Counted from the first letter of the stretch, positions 7,652 to 15,755 are shown. The stretch is DNA of 64,000 bases from Rhodococcus sp. B7740 (GCF_000954115.1 NZ_CP010797.1:3100001-3164000); one strand, 5' to 3'. The notes: generated from the sequence alone by a model not told the origin. Numbers and translations are program-made.

Positions 7652-8133
7652 CCTCGCAGCAGGACGACGCCGAAAGCCGTGTCGCTGACGCCTTTCTGGC
7701 GATCACGGGCGCGAGCCTGTCGTCGATGACGGAGATCCTGCGGGACCTGGGAGACGAGCCGGCCAACACGAAGCCGGACCTGCCGGGTGCCAACAGTCCG
7801 TACGCCATCGTGTTCCACTGCGTGGCCGTGATCGAGTACTGGGCAGGTTCGGTGATCGCCGGTCTGAAGATCCCGCGGGACCGCGCCGCCGAGTTCACTG
7901 CCACAGGCCGAATCGACGATCTGATCACGCGGGTCGACGAGGTTCGTGCGCGTCTGCCCGAGTGGGTGAATGTCGCAGTACGCGAGGGGATTCGCGATCG
8001 AACCGTCATGGGTACCACCCGTCCGGAGCTCGCAACCGCAACACCGGAATGGGTGTTGACGCACCTGGTGCGCGAGTTGGCCCAGCATCTCGGCCAGCTC
8101 GAGCTCACCCGCGACGTCCTCCGTCGGGCGTGA
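7648..8133 (+). CDS. DinB/DUF664-like protein
   Basis: 161 residues, starting at the GTG 7648 that overlaps the stop of the upstream small ORF (a GTG three bases earlier is an alternative). Four-helix-bundle DinB type: a His in the first long helix (IVFHCVAVIEYW) and the C-terminal pattern LTHLVRELAQHLGQLELTRD, which matches the metal-binding His positions of this superfamily. Members are often thiol-dependent metalloenzymes, in actinobacteria frequently mycothiol-dependent. The actual substrate is unknown. Confidence 0.75.
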   Translation: MTSQQDDAESRVADAFLAITGASLSSMTEILRDLGDEPANTKPDLPGANSPYAIVFHCVAVIEYWAGSVIAGLKIPRDRAAEFTATGRIDDLITRVDEVRARLPEWVNVAVREGIRDRTVMGTTRPELATATPEWVLTHLVRELAQHLGQLELTRDVLRRA

Positions 8134-8139
8134 CCTGGG

Positions 8140-8430
8140 TCAACGATCGATGGTGACGGTCGGCCACGGCGGCCGCCTCAGGACCGCAGCACATCCCAAT
8201 GTCGCAGCAACGAGGCCGGTGAGCACCCCGATCAGTTGGATGCGGCCGGTATCGACGGCGGGGGTCCACACCGCCGTGCCGTCCGTGATGGTGAACACCC
8301 CCACCGCGGTCTCTGCTCCCCGAGCCGATCGACGCGATACCGGCAGAATGGTCGTGCGGTCGTCCACTCTGACGGTCTCGCCGTACTGCACCGCAGACCG
8401 GCTGAATACGTCGGGCAATCGTGAGGTCAT
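8140..8430 (-). CDS. Small hypothetical membrane protein
   Basis: 96 residues from an ATG at 8430 with GGGAG eight bases upstream. The N-terminal two-thirds are polar, then one hydrophobic helix (IQLIGVLTGLVAATLGCAAVL) near the C-terminus and a short basic tail. It converges on the DinB-like gene with six bases between stops. Family not recognised; it could be a tail-anchored small protein. Confidence 0.5.
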   Translation of the reverse strand: MTSRLPDVFSRSAVQYGETVRVDDRTTILPVSRRSARGAETAVGVFTITDGTAVWTPAVDTGRIQLIGVLTGLVAATLGCAAVLRRPPWPTVTIDR

Positions 8431-8530
8431 GAGTGCACTCCCGGAGTCGACCGATGTCGTCGCGGTCAGACTACTCGCGCGCAGATGCCTCCGGGCTCGT
8501 CCGAATGCCGTCCACCATTGCCCATCGTCG

Positions 8531-9559
8531 TCAGCGGTCGATGTTCACAGCGGCTGCGAGTCCGTCGACCAGAGTCGGCAGGAAGTACGGAATCGACAGT
8601 GCCGTCGGGCCCACTGCAGCTCCGGCCTCCTGACCGACGAATCCGGCGACCGCACCGGCGGCGACTGCCGGAATCTGACGTGAGACAGGCGAATCGAGGA
8701 ATTGCTGCAGGGCGTCGTCGGTGTCGACCTGAGTGAACACCACATCGGCGTCGATCGTGGAGATGTTCTCGGCCGAGACCGTGGTCGAGTAGGTGGCATC
8801 GTCGGTCGCGAGGCCGGTCACCGATGCAGGCGAGACGAAGCCGAGGTTCTCGAGCAGCTCCACTCTGGGGTCCGACGGCAGTAGCAGGTAGTACACGTCG
8901 GCAGCCTCGGACACGTATGCGATTGTGCGGCCGTCGAATTCGGGATGGCGAGCACCTGCGTCCTGCACCTGAGAATCCAGATCGGCGACGAGATCACGCG
9001 CCCTGTCCGGCACCCCGAGAACATCACCGGTTGTGGTGATGACATCGCGCCACGGCGTCGACCACAGTTCCTTCGGCGGGGCGATGACGGGGACCCCGGC
9101 TGCGGTCACCGCGTCGTACCCGGCCCGCGTCAACCCGGAATGCGGTGCCAACAGCACGTCCGGGTCGGTGGCGAGAAGCTTCTCGACGGACAGTGCGTCG
9201 GTGACGTTGTCGAGCAGAACCGGGGCCGGACCGCCGGACGACTCGATCGCGTCGGACACCCACGGGTAGATCAGATCGTCACCGCCGCCGTACTCCGCCG
9301 AGGGCATCGCCACCGGGACGACACCGAGCGCGAGCACCGCGTCGGTGGTGCCGAATCCCCACGTCGCGACCCGTTCGGGCACTGCGTCGAGGGTGGTCTC
9401 GCCGTACATGTGCTGCACGGTCAGCGGAAACGAGCCGGTGGACGCGGCGGCGGCCGGGCTGTTGGTCGTTTCCGTCGAGCTGCACCCGGCGAGCGCGAAG
9501 GACGCGGCCGCGACAGCGGTGAGGAGTGCAGCGAAGCGGGTGGTCACACGAAGAGTCAT
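8531..9559 (-). CDS. Iron-siderophore ABC transporter substrate-binding lipoprotein
   Basis: 342 residues from an ATG at 9559 with AAGGA upstream (a GTG three bases earlier is possible). The signal peptide ends in a lipobox (FALAGCSS). The mature protein has the periplasmic-binding-protein class III pattern of siderophore receptors: the segment MYGETTLDAVPERVATWGF early, LLATDPDVLLAPHSGL in the middle, and a C-terminal domain after a long helix. It would capture ferric siderophore at the membrane surface and hand it to a permease, none of which is encoded next to it. An IdeR-type box 28 bases upstream predicts repression by iron. Confidence 0.87.
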   Translation of the reverse strand: MTLRVTTRFAALLTAVAAASFALAGCSSTETTNSPAAAASTGSFPLTVQHMYGETTLDAVPERVATWGFGTTDAVLALGVVPVAMPSAEYGGGDDLIYPWVSDAIESSGGPAPVLLDNVTDALSVEKLLATDPDVLLAPHSGLTRAGYDAVTAAGVPVIAPPKELWSTPWRDVITTTGDVLGVPDRARDLVADLDSQVQDAGARHPEFDGRTIAYVSEAADVYYLLLPSDPRVELLENLGFVSPASVTGLATDDATYSTTVSAENISTIDADVVFTQVDTDDALQQFLDSPVSRQIPAVAAGAVAGFVGQEAGAAVGPTALSIPYFLPTLVDGLAAAVNIDR

Positions 9560-9586
9560 CACAGTCCTTCAGGTCGGTACGCATGA

Positions 9587-9605
9587 TGAGGTTAGCCTTA
9601 GCTAC
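9587..9605. promoter_or_regulatory. IdeR/DtxR iron box
   Basis: TGAGGTTAGCCTTAGCTAC matches 14 of 19 positions of the IdeR/DtxR consensus (TTAGGTTAGGCTAACCTAA), with the central TTAG/CTNA half-sites kept. It lies in the divergent intergenic region, 28 bases from the siderophore-binding lipoprotein start and about 130 bases from the dioxygenase-tat operon start. Confidence 0.72.
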
Positions 9606-9735
9606 CAAGAGGTCTTTCATCGGGTCGAACCGTTCACAGGAACCTCGCAGCGGAGGTCCAGGGTCCTCACCGCAACGTCCCAGAGTATTGGCACTACCGA
9701 AACATTCAGTGCCGCAACGAAGGAGACGTACGACA

Positions 9736-10752
9736 ATGACCCGAATCCCCGAGCCGACCGATACACCCGACGGACCCGCCTACGAGGGACGGCTTCTCGA
9801 CCGCCCCACCGAGGAGGTCGTCGACCAGGGTGCAGGCTTCGATATCACCACCCTCGTCACGCGCCGCCGTGTACTGAGTCTCGTCGGCGCAGGAGCGGGC
9901 GCGTTCGCTCTGGCCGCATGCTCGAGCACCTCCAGCGCCGGAAGTTCCGCCGCCACCACGGCAACCGCGTCGACGACCACCTCGACGGCGACGAGCGAGA
10001 TCCCCCAGGAGACCAACGGCCCCTACCCGGCGGACGGCACCAACGGCGTCAACGTCCTCGAGGAATCGGGCATCGTCCGCAGCGACATCACCTCCAGCCT
10101 GGACGGCGGAACCACGGTGAGCGGAGTGCCCCTCACGTTCACCTTCACGCTCACCGACCTGGCGAACGACAGTCGACCGTACGAGGGTGCGGCCGTGTAC
10201 GTGTGGCAGTGCGATGCGGACGGCCAGTACTCGATGTATTCCGAGGGGGTCGAGGACGAGACGTATCTCCGCGGCATCCAAGCGGCCGGCTCCGACGGCA
10301 CCGTCACCTTCGAGACCGTCGTTCCCGGCTGCTACTCCGGCCGCTGGACCCACATGCACTTCGAGGTCTACCCCGACGCCGCGTCGGCGACCAACGTGGA
10401 CAACGCCATTGCCACCTCACAGGTCGCGTTCCCGCAGGACATGCTCGAGGCGATCTATCAGGACAAGACCGACGTCTACCCCGAGTCGGCGAAGAACCTG
10501 ACCCAGATGGGCAGCCTCGACAACGACAATGTCTTCGGCGACGGCTACGAGCTGGAGATGGGCACGTTCACCGGCGGTCCCACCTCCGGCTACGTCGGAT
10601 CACTCGCGGTGGCGATCGACGCCACCACCGAACCGACGATGAGCGCTGCCCCCGCGGGCGGAGGCGGCGGCGGTGGCGGCCAGGCCCCCATGGGCGGCGG
10701 CACTCCCCCGGCGGGCGGACCGCCCAATGCCGGCTCTGCCCCCACCAACTGA
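9736..10752 (+). CDS. Tat-exported intradiol dioxygenase-like lipoprotein
   Basis: 338 residues. About 45 acidic residues precede a twin-arginine signal TRRRVLSLVGAG that ends in a lipobox (FALAACSS), so a folded lipoprotein is exported by Tat. The catalytic domain keeps the intradiol-dioxygenase marks VYVWQCDADGQYSMY and CYSGRWTHMHFEVY, which supply the Tyr/Tyr/His/His non-heme iron ligands. It ends in a Gly/Pro-rich tail after a run of eight glycines. The start at 9736 follows AAGGAG; the longer frame is non-coding upstream. The substrate is unknown (catechol-like aromatics in the family). It lies 40 bases before tatA, suggesting a dedicated cargo. Confidence 0.85.
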   Translation: MTRIPEPTDTPDGPAYEGRLLDRPTEEVVDQGAGFDITTLVTRRRVLSLVGAGAGAFALAACSSTSSAGSSAATTATASTTTSTATSEIPQETNGPYPADGTNGVNVLEESGIVRSDITSSLDGGTTVSGVPLTFTFTLTDLANDSRPYEGAAVYVWQCDADGQYSMYSEGVEDETYLRGIQAAGSDGTVTFETVVPGCYSGRWTHMHFEVYPDAASATNVDNAIATSQVAFPQDMLEAIYQDKTDVYPESAKNLTQMGSLDNDNVFGDGYELEMGTFTGGPTSGYVGSLAVAIDATTEPTMSAAPAGGGGGGGGQAPMGGGTPPAGGPPNAGSAPTN

Positions 10753-10792
10753 TCACCCCCACCTCACACCACCCACCAGCTAAGGAATCACC

Positions 10793-11026
10793 ATGTTGCA
10801 CAACCTCACCGGATGGCACGCCCTCATCGTTCTCGCCATCCTGCTGCTCGTGTTCGGCTCGACCAAGCTCCCCTCCCTCGCCAAGGGCGTCGGTCAGTCG
10901 ATGCGAATCCTGAAAGACGAAGTGCGCGAGGACAAGAAGACCGCGACGCGTGACGAGACCACCGCCACCACGGAACCGACATTCGCCGACGCGTCCGTTC
11001 CGGTTCCGTACCGCCACGCATCATGA
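10793..11026 (+). CDS. tatA: TatA/E-type twin-arginine translocase subunit
   Basis: 77 residues preceded by AAGGA. A short N-terminus, one transmembrane helix (ALIVLAILLLVFG), the hinge, and an amphipathic helix with the conserved LPSLAKGVGQSMRILKDE are all present; the tail is Thr/Glu-rich. TatA forms the protein-conducting element of the Tat pathway. Its stop overlaps the tatC start by four bases (ATGA). Confidence 0.93.
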   Translation: MLHNLTGWHALIVLAILLLVFGSTKLPSLAKGVGQSMRILKDEVREDKKTATRDETTATTEPTFADASVPVPYRHAS

Positions 11027-11811
11027 GCACAGCCACCGCCGCGCGAGGAACGATGCCCCTTGCCGGGCATGTGCGCGAGGCTCGTCGCCGCGCAGTGCGC
11101 GCGGCGGTGTCGCTGATCGTCGGCGTAGCGATCGGGTTCGCCCTCACCGACCAGATTCTCGACATCCTCCGTGCGCCCGTCGAGGAGCTCGCCCTCTCCC
11201 GTGATGCCAGCCTGAACTTCGACACCGTCACCGGCGCTTTCGATCTCGAACTGAGAATCGCACTGTTCGCCGGCGTGATCGTGTCGTCTCCGGTGTGGCT
11301 GCGTGAGCTGTTCGCTTATCTCGCACCAGGTTTGACGCGTCGGGAGAAGAAGTACGTCTACGGTTTCTCGGCCGCAGCGGCTCCACTGTTCGTGGCCGGC
11401 TGCGTGTTCGGGTTCACCATCTTCCCTCGCATGGTCAGCGTGCTCGCCGGGTTCTCCTCGGACCAGGACAGCACCATCCTCAACGCCTCGTACTACGTGG
11501 ACTTCGTGATGAAGATCGTGCTGGCGACCGGAATCGCGTTCGTATTGCCGGCATTGCTGGTGATGTTGAACTGCCTCGGCATTCTTTCTGCGCATCGACT
11601 ACGTAGCAGTTGGCGGCTCAGCGTCGTCGGAATCGCCCTGTTCAGTGCGCTCGTCACTCCCGCCGCCGACGTCCTGTCCATGTTCCTGGTCGCGTTGCCG
11701 ATGGCCACCCTGTTCGGTGCGGCCGTCGTGATCACCGAGATACACGACCGCCGAGCGGCTCGACGCATCCTGACTTCACCGAAACCGGAGCTCACATCAT
11801 GTTCGGCTTGA
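11023..11811 (+). CDS. tatC: TatC-type twin-arginine translocase subunit
   Basis: 262 residues with six hydrophobic segments. TatC features: GHVREARRR near the N-terminus (conserved Glu), FDLELRIALFAGVIVSSPVWLREL, FAYLAPGLTRREKKY (Phe and Glu of the signal-peptide site), and LVTPAADVLSMFLVALPM before the last helices. TatC recognises the RR signal. It is more divergent than the housekeeping actinobacterial TatC as I know it (shorter N-terminus, no long first periplasmic insertion), which suggests a paralogue. Overlaps tatA by 4 and tatB by 13 bases. Confidence 0.9.
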   Translation: MSTATAARGTMPLAGHVREARRRAVRAAVSLIVGVAIGFALTDQILDILRAPVEELALSRDASLNFDTVTGAFDLELRIALFAGVIVSSPVWLRELFAYLAPGLTRREKKYVYGFSAAAAPLFVAGCVFGFTIFPRMVSVLAGFSSDQDSTILNASYYVDFVMKIVLATGIAFVLPALLVMLNCLGILSAHRLRSSWRLSVVGIALFSALVTPAADVLSMFLVALPMATLFGAAVVITEIHDRRAARRILTSPKPELTSCSA

Positions 11812-12239
11812 CCTTCGAGAAACTGTTCCTGGTAGCGATCATCGCCGGCTTCGTCCTCGGCCCCTCGCGACTACCCGGATACGCCCATCAACTGGCACGG
11901 ACCGTCCGCTCCGTGCGCAGTTTCGTCGAGTCCACCCGCACCGCAGCAGAAGACGAAATGGGCGTTCCGCTGCGCCGCTCGGAATGGGAGTCGATGGATC
12001 TGCGCCAGTACGATCCACGCCGCATCGTCGCCGACGCATTGCGTGACACCGACTCCGCTCCGAAATCCGAGTGGCCGGACGAAGTGATCGACGAAGCAGC
12101 CCGCGTACGACCCGGCCAGAAATATCTCATCACCGGAGCGGCATCGCATCCACGACGCATCCTCATCGAGTCGTTACCCGAGAACGACCCCCGTCGTATC
12201 GCGGCGCAGGTACTGCCGGATGTCGCAGCCACAGGTTAG
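11799..12239 (+). CDS. tatB: TatB-type twin-arginine translocase subunit
   Basis: 146 residues from ATG 11799. It starts with MFGLTFEKLFLVAIIAG, followed by LGPSRLPGYAHQLARTVRSVRSF, the TatB pattern with a Glu in the membrane helix and a long amphipathic helix. The C-terminal part contains two matching motifs, DPRRIVADAL near residue 68 and DPRRIAAQVL near residue 132. The order tatA-tatC-tatB in one overlapping operon directly behind a Tat substrate is compact and complete, unlike the usual scattered actinobacterial arrangement. Confidence 0.85.
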   Translation: MFGLTFEKLFLVAIIAGFVLGPSRLPGYAHQLARTVRSVRSFVESTRTAAEDEMGVPLRRSEWESMDLRQYDPRRIVADALRDTDSAPKSEWPDEVIDEAARVRPGQKYLITGAASHPRRILIESLPENDPRRIAAQVLPDVAATG

Positions 12240-12275
12240 GGCGGCGAAAGAAGGACAACGTGTAACACACTCGGG

Positions 12276-12281
12276 CATGAT
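12276..12281 (+). promoter_or_regulatory. -10 box for the gene at 12289
   Basis: CATGAT, one base from TATGAT, followed by seven bases and the ATG at 12289. No Shine-Dalgarno sequence is visible at that ATG, which fits a leaderless transcript. Confidence 0.4.
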
Positions 12282-12288
12282 GTAGCCC

Positions 12289-13311
12289 ATGACTACCAGC
12301 GTCGTAGCTGCCTCGGAGTCGGGTGTCACGGCAGTTCAGGTGTGGACTTTGATCGTCGTCGTCATCGCTGCCCTCGGTGCGGCATGGGCGGCGCTCAGTG
12401 TGCGTCGGGTCGGCGCGAACGAGGACGTCATCTCCCGCGAGGTGGCGGCACTGCACACTGCCGTCGACCGTCAGGTACGCCAGTCGGGTGAGAGCGACTC
12501 GTGGAGCCGCGATCAGGTGACGGCGCGGTACCAAGAGTTGCTGTTCGCCCTGTCGAATGTCGATCGGGTTGTGGCGGAGGAGATTTCGGCAGCGGTGGTC
12601 TCGACTCCTGTCGGCGATCTCACGGCTGCGACGCAGTCCTTGAACAAGGCCTACGACCGGTTGAACCTTGCGCTCTCCGCCGCATTGGTGGTCGCGCGCA
12701 GGCGGGTTCATCCGTTGGCGTTGGAGTTGTCGACGGGCATCGACCGTCGGGTGTTCGCCCCGCTGGCTCCCGAAACGGGAATCCCCGCTCCGGCACACGA
12801 ACGTCTGCAGAGCGAGCACGCGTACATCATCCGGATGCACTCGCTGCTGTTGACGGCCATGCGCGCCGATCTGGGTCTGCTCGATCCCAGCGCCGAGGCG
12901 ACACTGATCTTCACGACGAAGGAAGTGGAATCCGGTGTGCTGGCGGATCGATCGACCGCGGCCGGACGTAGTGGGGTACAGCTGATCAACCTTCTCGAGG
13001 ACTTCGGCGTCATCCCGTTGCTCGGAGCCGAGGACGACTTCGTGATGTCCGACGCGCTGGTCGTCCAATGCGAGGAGCTCTACAGCTCGGTGAGCCCGAA
13101 CTTCGAGGCGGTGCTACGCCACATCGGCGACGAGATCCATCTCGCGATCAGACCCGATCTCACCGACCATCGCCTCGAGGAGATCTACGAGATCGCGGCG
13201 CGACTGGTCGAAGCCGGATTGCGCGGAAACATCCACCGCAGAGACGGATTGGACGGCAGCAGCCTGTTCCTCATCGATCCGACGCACCAGCCGGGTAAGG
13301 ACCGGGTGTAG
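12289..13311 (+). CDS. Hypothetical single-pass membrane protein
   Basis: 340 residues. One N-terminal membrane helix at about 18-40 (VWTLIVVVIAALGAAWAAL) is followed by a helical, probably cytoplasmic domain with amphipathic heptad-like stretches. No catalytic motif or family was recognised. Its 3' end overlaps the convergent MpaB-type gene by 41 bases. The start rests on a -10-like CATGAT seven bases upstream and the position of the membrane helix. Confidence 0.6.
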   Translation: MTTSVVAASESGVTAVQVWTLIVVVIAALGAAWAALSVRRVGANEDVISREVAALHTAVDRQVRQSGESDSWSRDQVTARYQELLFALSNVDRVVAEEISAAVVSTPVGDLTAATQSLNKAYDRLNLALSAALVVARRRVHPLALELSTGIDRRVFAPLAPETGIPAPAHERLQSEHAYIIRMHSLLLTAMRADLGLLDPSAEATLIFTTKEVESGVLADRSTAAGRSGVQLINLLEDFGVIPLLGAEDDFVMSDALVVQCEELYSSVSPNFEAVLRHIGDEIHLAIRPDLTDHRLEEIYEIAARLVEAGLRGNIHRRDGLDGSSLFLIDPTHQPGKDRV

Positions 13312-14242
13312 CGCGACCGCTACGAGACCCATGTGCGTCGACGGAACGCACAGGGCACCCGCCCGGAAACGTGCCCAGTTGGGCAATGTCGAATCCGTCC
13401 GAATAGGAACGCATTCGCTGCGAGTCGGCATTGCGTCGCTGCGTGAGGCGAGCAGGAAACAGTCGCAGAGCACGTCCTCGCGCACGCATCGCGGCTGTGA
13501 CGAGCCGCTCCAGCGCCAGAGGAGGGTGGCTGTAGCCCAACGCATTTCGCAGCGGTGCATCCATGAGAGCGAGACTCACCACGCGAACGATTCCCTTCGG
13601 GACGGGTGAGACGAACGAGGCGAGTAGAGCCAGAGTGGCGTCGGCGACGCGTCGAGCGCCGGGATCGAAGGCGAAGCACTCCGCTTCGTAGTCGTCCATC
13701 AAGTGCGCGAAGCCCTCGAACGAGTCGGGCATGTCCGATATCCCCATGCGCTTGCCCAGCGTTCGAAAATACCTGACCGATGCTCGTACTTCGATGTCGG
13801 TCATGGGCCGTTTACCCCACACGGATATCCAGCGCTGCGGAACGACGACGAAAGTCGCGAGCACGTACAGCATCTCGTGATTGGGTATGTCGTAGCTTCG
13901 GTGCATCTGATTGATCCGGCGGATCGCGGCACGGCCCTGCTCGTCGTCGAAGCCCCGCAGGAACGGCACCTCGAGCAGCAGCACCGTGTCGTCGTAGCGC
14001 TTCTGAGTGGCCCCGGTGAATGCACCGGTGTCGTCGAGGAGCTTGCCGATGCCCGGTACCGCGAACGTCCGGAACAGCGCAAAGGACAGCGCCTGAGTGA
14101 TGTCCCATGGAAACTCGTGCACAGCCAGATTTCGATAGATCTGCACGAAGTCAGTGTCCGGGTCGAGCGAGTCGTTGACACGCCTCCAGTGATCCCTGGG
14201 AACCCCGCCGAACCGCTGTCCGCGCACTGTGATCGTCGTCAT
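13271..14242 (-). CDS. MpaB-type (DUF2236) oxygenase
   Basis: 323 residues, start at an ATG six bases after TAGTTT, so probably leaderless. It matches the DUF2236/MpaB family: WRRVNDSLDPDTDFVQIYRNLAVHEFP type entry, a central region with RRINQMHRSYDIPNHEMLYVLATFVV, and a helical C-terminus. Family members are heme-binding oxygenases; rubber oxygenase and the fungal MpaB belong to the same superfamily. The His in MHRSYDIPNHE is a plausible heme-region residue, but I cannot assign the axial ligand. It is divergent from a TetR gene with a palindrome between them, so it is probably repressed by that regulator. Confidence 0.78.
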   Translation of the reverse strand: MTTITVRGQRFGGVPRDHWRRVNDSLDPDTDFVQIYRNLAVHEFPWDITQALSFALFRTFAVPGIGKLLDDTGAFTGATQKRYDDTVLLLEVPFLRGFDDEQGRAAIRRINQMHRSYDIPNHEMLYVLATFVVVPQRWISVWGKRPMTDIEVRASVRYFRTLGKRMGISDMPDSFEGFAHLMDDYEAECFAFDPGARRVADATLALLASFVSPVPKGIVRVVSLALMDAPLRNALGYSHPPLALERLVTAAMRARGRALRLFPARLTQRRNADSQRMRSYSDGFDIAQLGTFPGGCPVRSVDAHGSRSGRATPGPYPAGASDR

Positions 14243-14252
14243 ATCCTCAAAC

Positions 14253-14268
14253 TAGAATGCTCACTCTA
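14253..14268. promoter_or_regulatory. Candidate TetR operator between divergent genes
   Basis: Imperfect palindrome TAGAATGCTCACTCTA. It abuts the minus-strand -10 box TAGTTT (14249-14254) of the MpaB-type gene and lies 24 bases before the plus-strand -10 box TAGCAT (14293-14298) of the TetR gene. This is the expected place for an autoregulatory TetR site. Confidence 0.5.
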
Positions 14269-14304
14269 ATTTGGCAAGCCCTACGAGCCGACTAGCATGG
14301 GGCC

Positions 14305-14913
14305 GTGCGTACGCCCGTGCAGTCCCGCAGCGAAGGATCCACTGCGCGAATGGTGTCAGCGACCATCGAGTTGCTGCACGAGGGTGGCCTACAGGCGGTG
14401 ACGATCGCTGCCGTCGCCCAGCGTTACGGCGGGTCCAACGGGTCCATCTACCATCGTTTCGGAGATCGAACAGGCCTGCTGAGTGCAGCCCAGGAAGACG
14501 TGCTGACTCGCATCGAACATGCTGCCGCAGCGGCATTTTCAGCCGCAGAACAAGAATCCGACGACGACCGAGCTGTGCAGATGCTCGCAGAGGCCGCGCT
14601 CGCGGTGTTCGCGGAGCACCGGGGAGCCATGCGCGCGTTCTTCATCCAGTCCCGCAACGCGACCGACGGAGAGTTGTTCGCCGCGCGGATCGTTCGCACC
14701 AACCATCAGTTGGCCGACACCGTGACCGGCTGGCTGTCGGCGAGGTTCGGAACGAGCGACGCCGATGCCGAGGCCACCTGGCGAATCCTGTTCGCCATCG
14801 GTGCGTCCCAGGCCGTGTTCGACGATCAGGACCTGTCCGCTCGTTCCACCAGCGAGAGTGAACTGTCCGACGCACTTGCCCGCGCAGTGTCGGCGGTCGC
14901 GCGACGCGCCTAG
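14305..14913 (+). CDS. TetR-family transcriptional regulator
   Basis: 202 residues from a GTG exactly six bases after TAGCAT (leaderless configuration). The N-terminal HTH is ARMVSATIELLHEGG followed by TIAAVAQRYGGSNGSIYHRF. The C-terminal domain is of the short TetR_C type. Divergent from the MpaB-type oxygenase with one shared palindrome, so it is the likely local repressor. Its stop overlaps the convergent Wzz gene stop by four bases. Confidence 0.87.
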   Translation: MRTPVQSRSEGSTARMVSATIELLHEGGLQAVTIAAVAQRYGGSNGSIYHRFGDRTGLLSAAQEDVLTRIEHAAAAAFSAAEQESDDDRAVQMLAEAALAVFAEHRGAMRAFFIQSRNATDGELFAARIVRTNHQLADTVTGWLSARFGTSDADAEATWRILFAIGASQAVFDDQDLSARSTSESELSDALARAVSAVARRA

Positions 14914-15533
14914 CGTCCGGTCCCGCTCACACGGTGACGGGCGAGCACCAACACGGTTCCGATGAGTACTCCTACTACTGCTCCGCCCACCAGATAGGCC
15001 CGGGTGTTCGGAGTGATCGGTGCATCGGACGCTTCGCTCTGGCTGTACATCCTCAACACCACCGAGGGCGGCTCCCCGTTCCCGGGGTCGTTGAGCTCCG
15101 CAACTACTGCACTCACTTCCGTGGCCATGGTGTTCGCGATATCGCGCGCGAGCTCCGGCGAGGTGTCGGTGGCGACGATATCGAACACGACGGTATCCGG
15201 CGAGGACGACGTCGACACCTTGCCAATCAACTCCGCCGGAGTGAGATCGAGCGCGAGATCGGCGATGACTCTCGAGGCCACAGCCTCGTTGGTCACCAAT
15301 TCTGCGTACGACGACACGGCCTGCCCCACGAACAAGTTCCCCACGTACGTATCGCTCACAGTCGTGGACCCCGAGGTGGAGACGAACATCTGAGTGCGAG
15401 ATTCGTACACCGGCGTGATCAGCGAGGTGATTCCGAATGCCGTCGCCATCGACAGCACGATGGACACGGCGACGACGCGCCAGCCCGCGATCACCGTCTT
15501 CACGAAACTACGCACCGACACCCCGACCCCCAT
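14910..15533 (-). CDS. Wzz/chain-length determinant-like protein without kinase domain
   Basis: 207 residues. Two membrane helices (about 15-38 and 177-197) flank an extracytoplasmic region containing MFVSTSGSTTVSDTYVGNLF, SYAELVTNEAVASRVI and DIVATDTSPELARDIAN, the Wzz signature seen also in the kinase at 15926-17545. The C-terminus stops just after the second helix, so it is a stand-alone co-polymerase. The start at ATG 15533 is uncertain: a GGGAG lies directly against it, and two in-frame GTGs follow within 20 bases. It probably controls chain length for the adjacent polysaccharide locus. Confidence 0.82.
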   Translation of the reverse strand: MGVGVSVRSFVKTVIAGWRVVAVSIVLSMATAFGITSLITPVYESRTQMFVSTSGSTTVSDTYVGNLFVGQAVSSYAELVTNEAVASRVIADLALDLTPAELIGKVSTSSSPDTVVFDIVATDTSPELARDIANTMATEVSAVVAELNDPGNGEPPSVVLRMYSQSEASDAPITPNTRAYLVGGAVVGVLIGTVLVLARHRVSGTGR

Positions 15534-15656
15534 CTCCCAGTCTCGAGGCTCTGGAATCGACCGGCTTGGTTGCGCTCCACATCTCGCGTTATTCGCCCGA
15601 TCCGGACGGGCCGAAGTCGGACCCATCCATACTGTGATCGGTCACGAATATGCGGC

Positions 15657-15755
15657 GTGACCGCCATGATTCGCCGTCTCGTAGCCACCCTCACAGGTCG
15701 GCGCGAGCACACCCGAGTGTGCGACTGCGCTGCCTGCTGCTGGACCCGCGACTGA
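15657..15755 (+). CDS. Possible 29-32 residue Cys-rich small protein
   Basis: Starts at GTG 15657 or ATG 15666 and ends at TGA 15755. The peptide reads MIRRLVATLTGRRE then HTRVCDCAACCWTRD, basic at the start with four clustered cysteines at the end. The clustered CDC/CC pattern could bind metal. It lies in the 390-base gap between the stand-alone Wzz gene and the kinase gene, on the opposite strand. No clear Shine-Dalgarno is present. It may be spurious. Confidence 0.3.
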   Translation: MTAMIRRLVATLTGRREHTRVCDCAACCWTRD

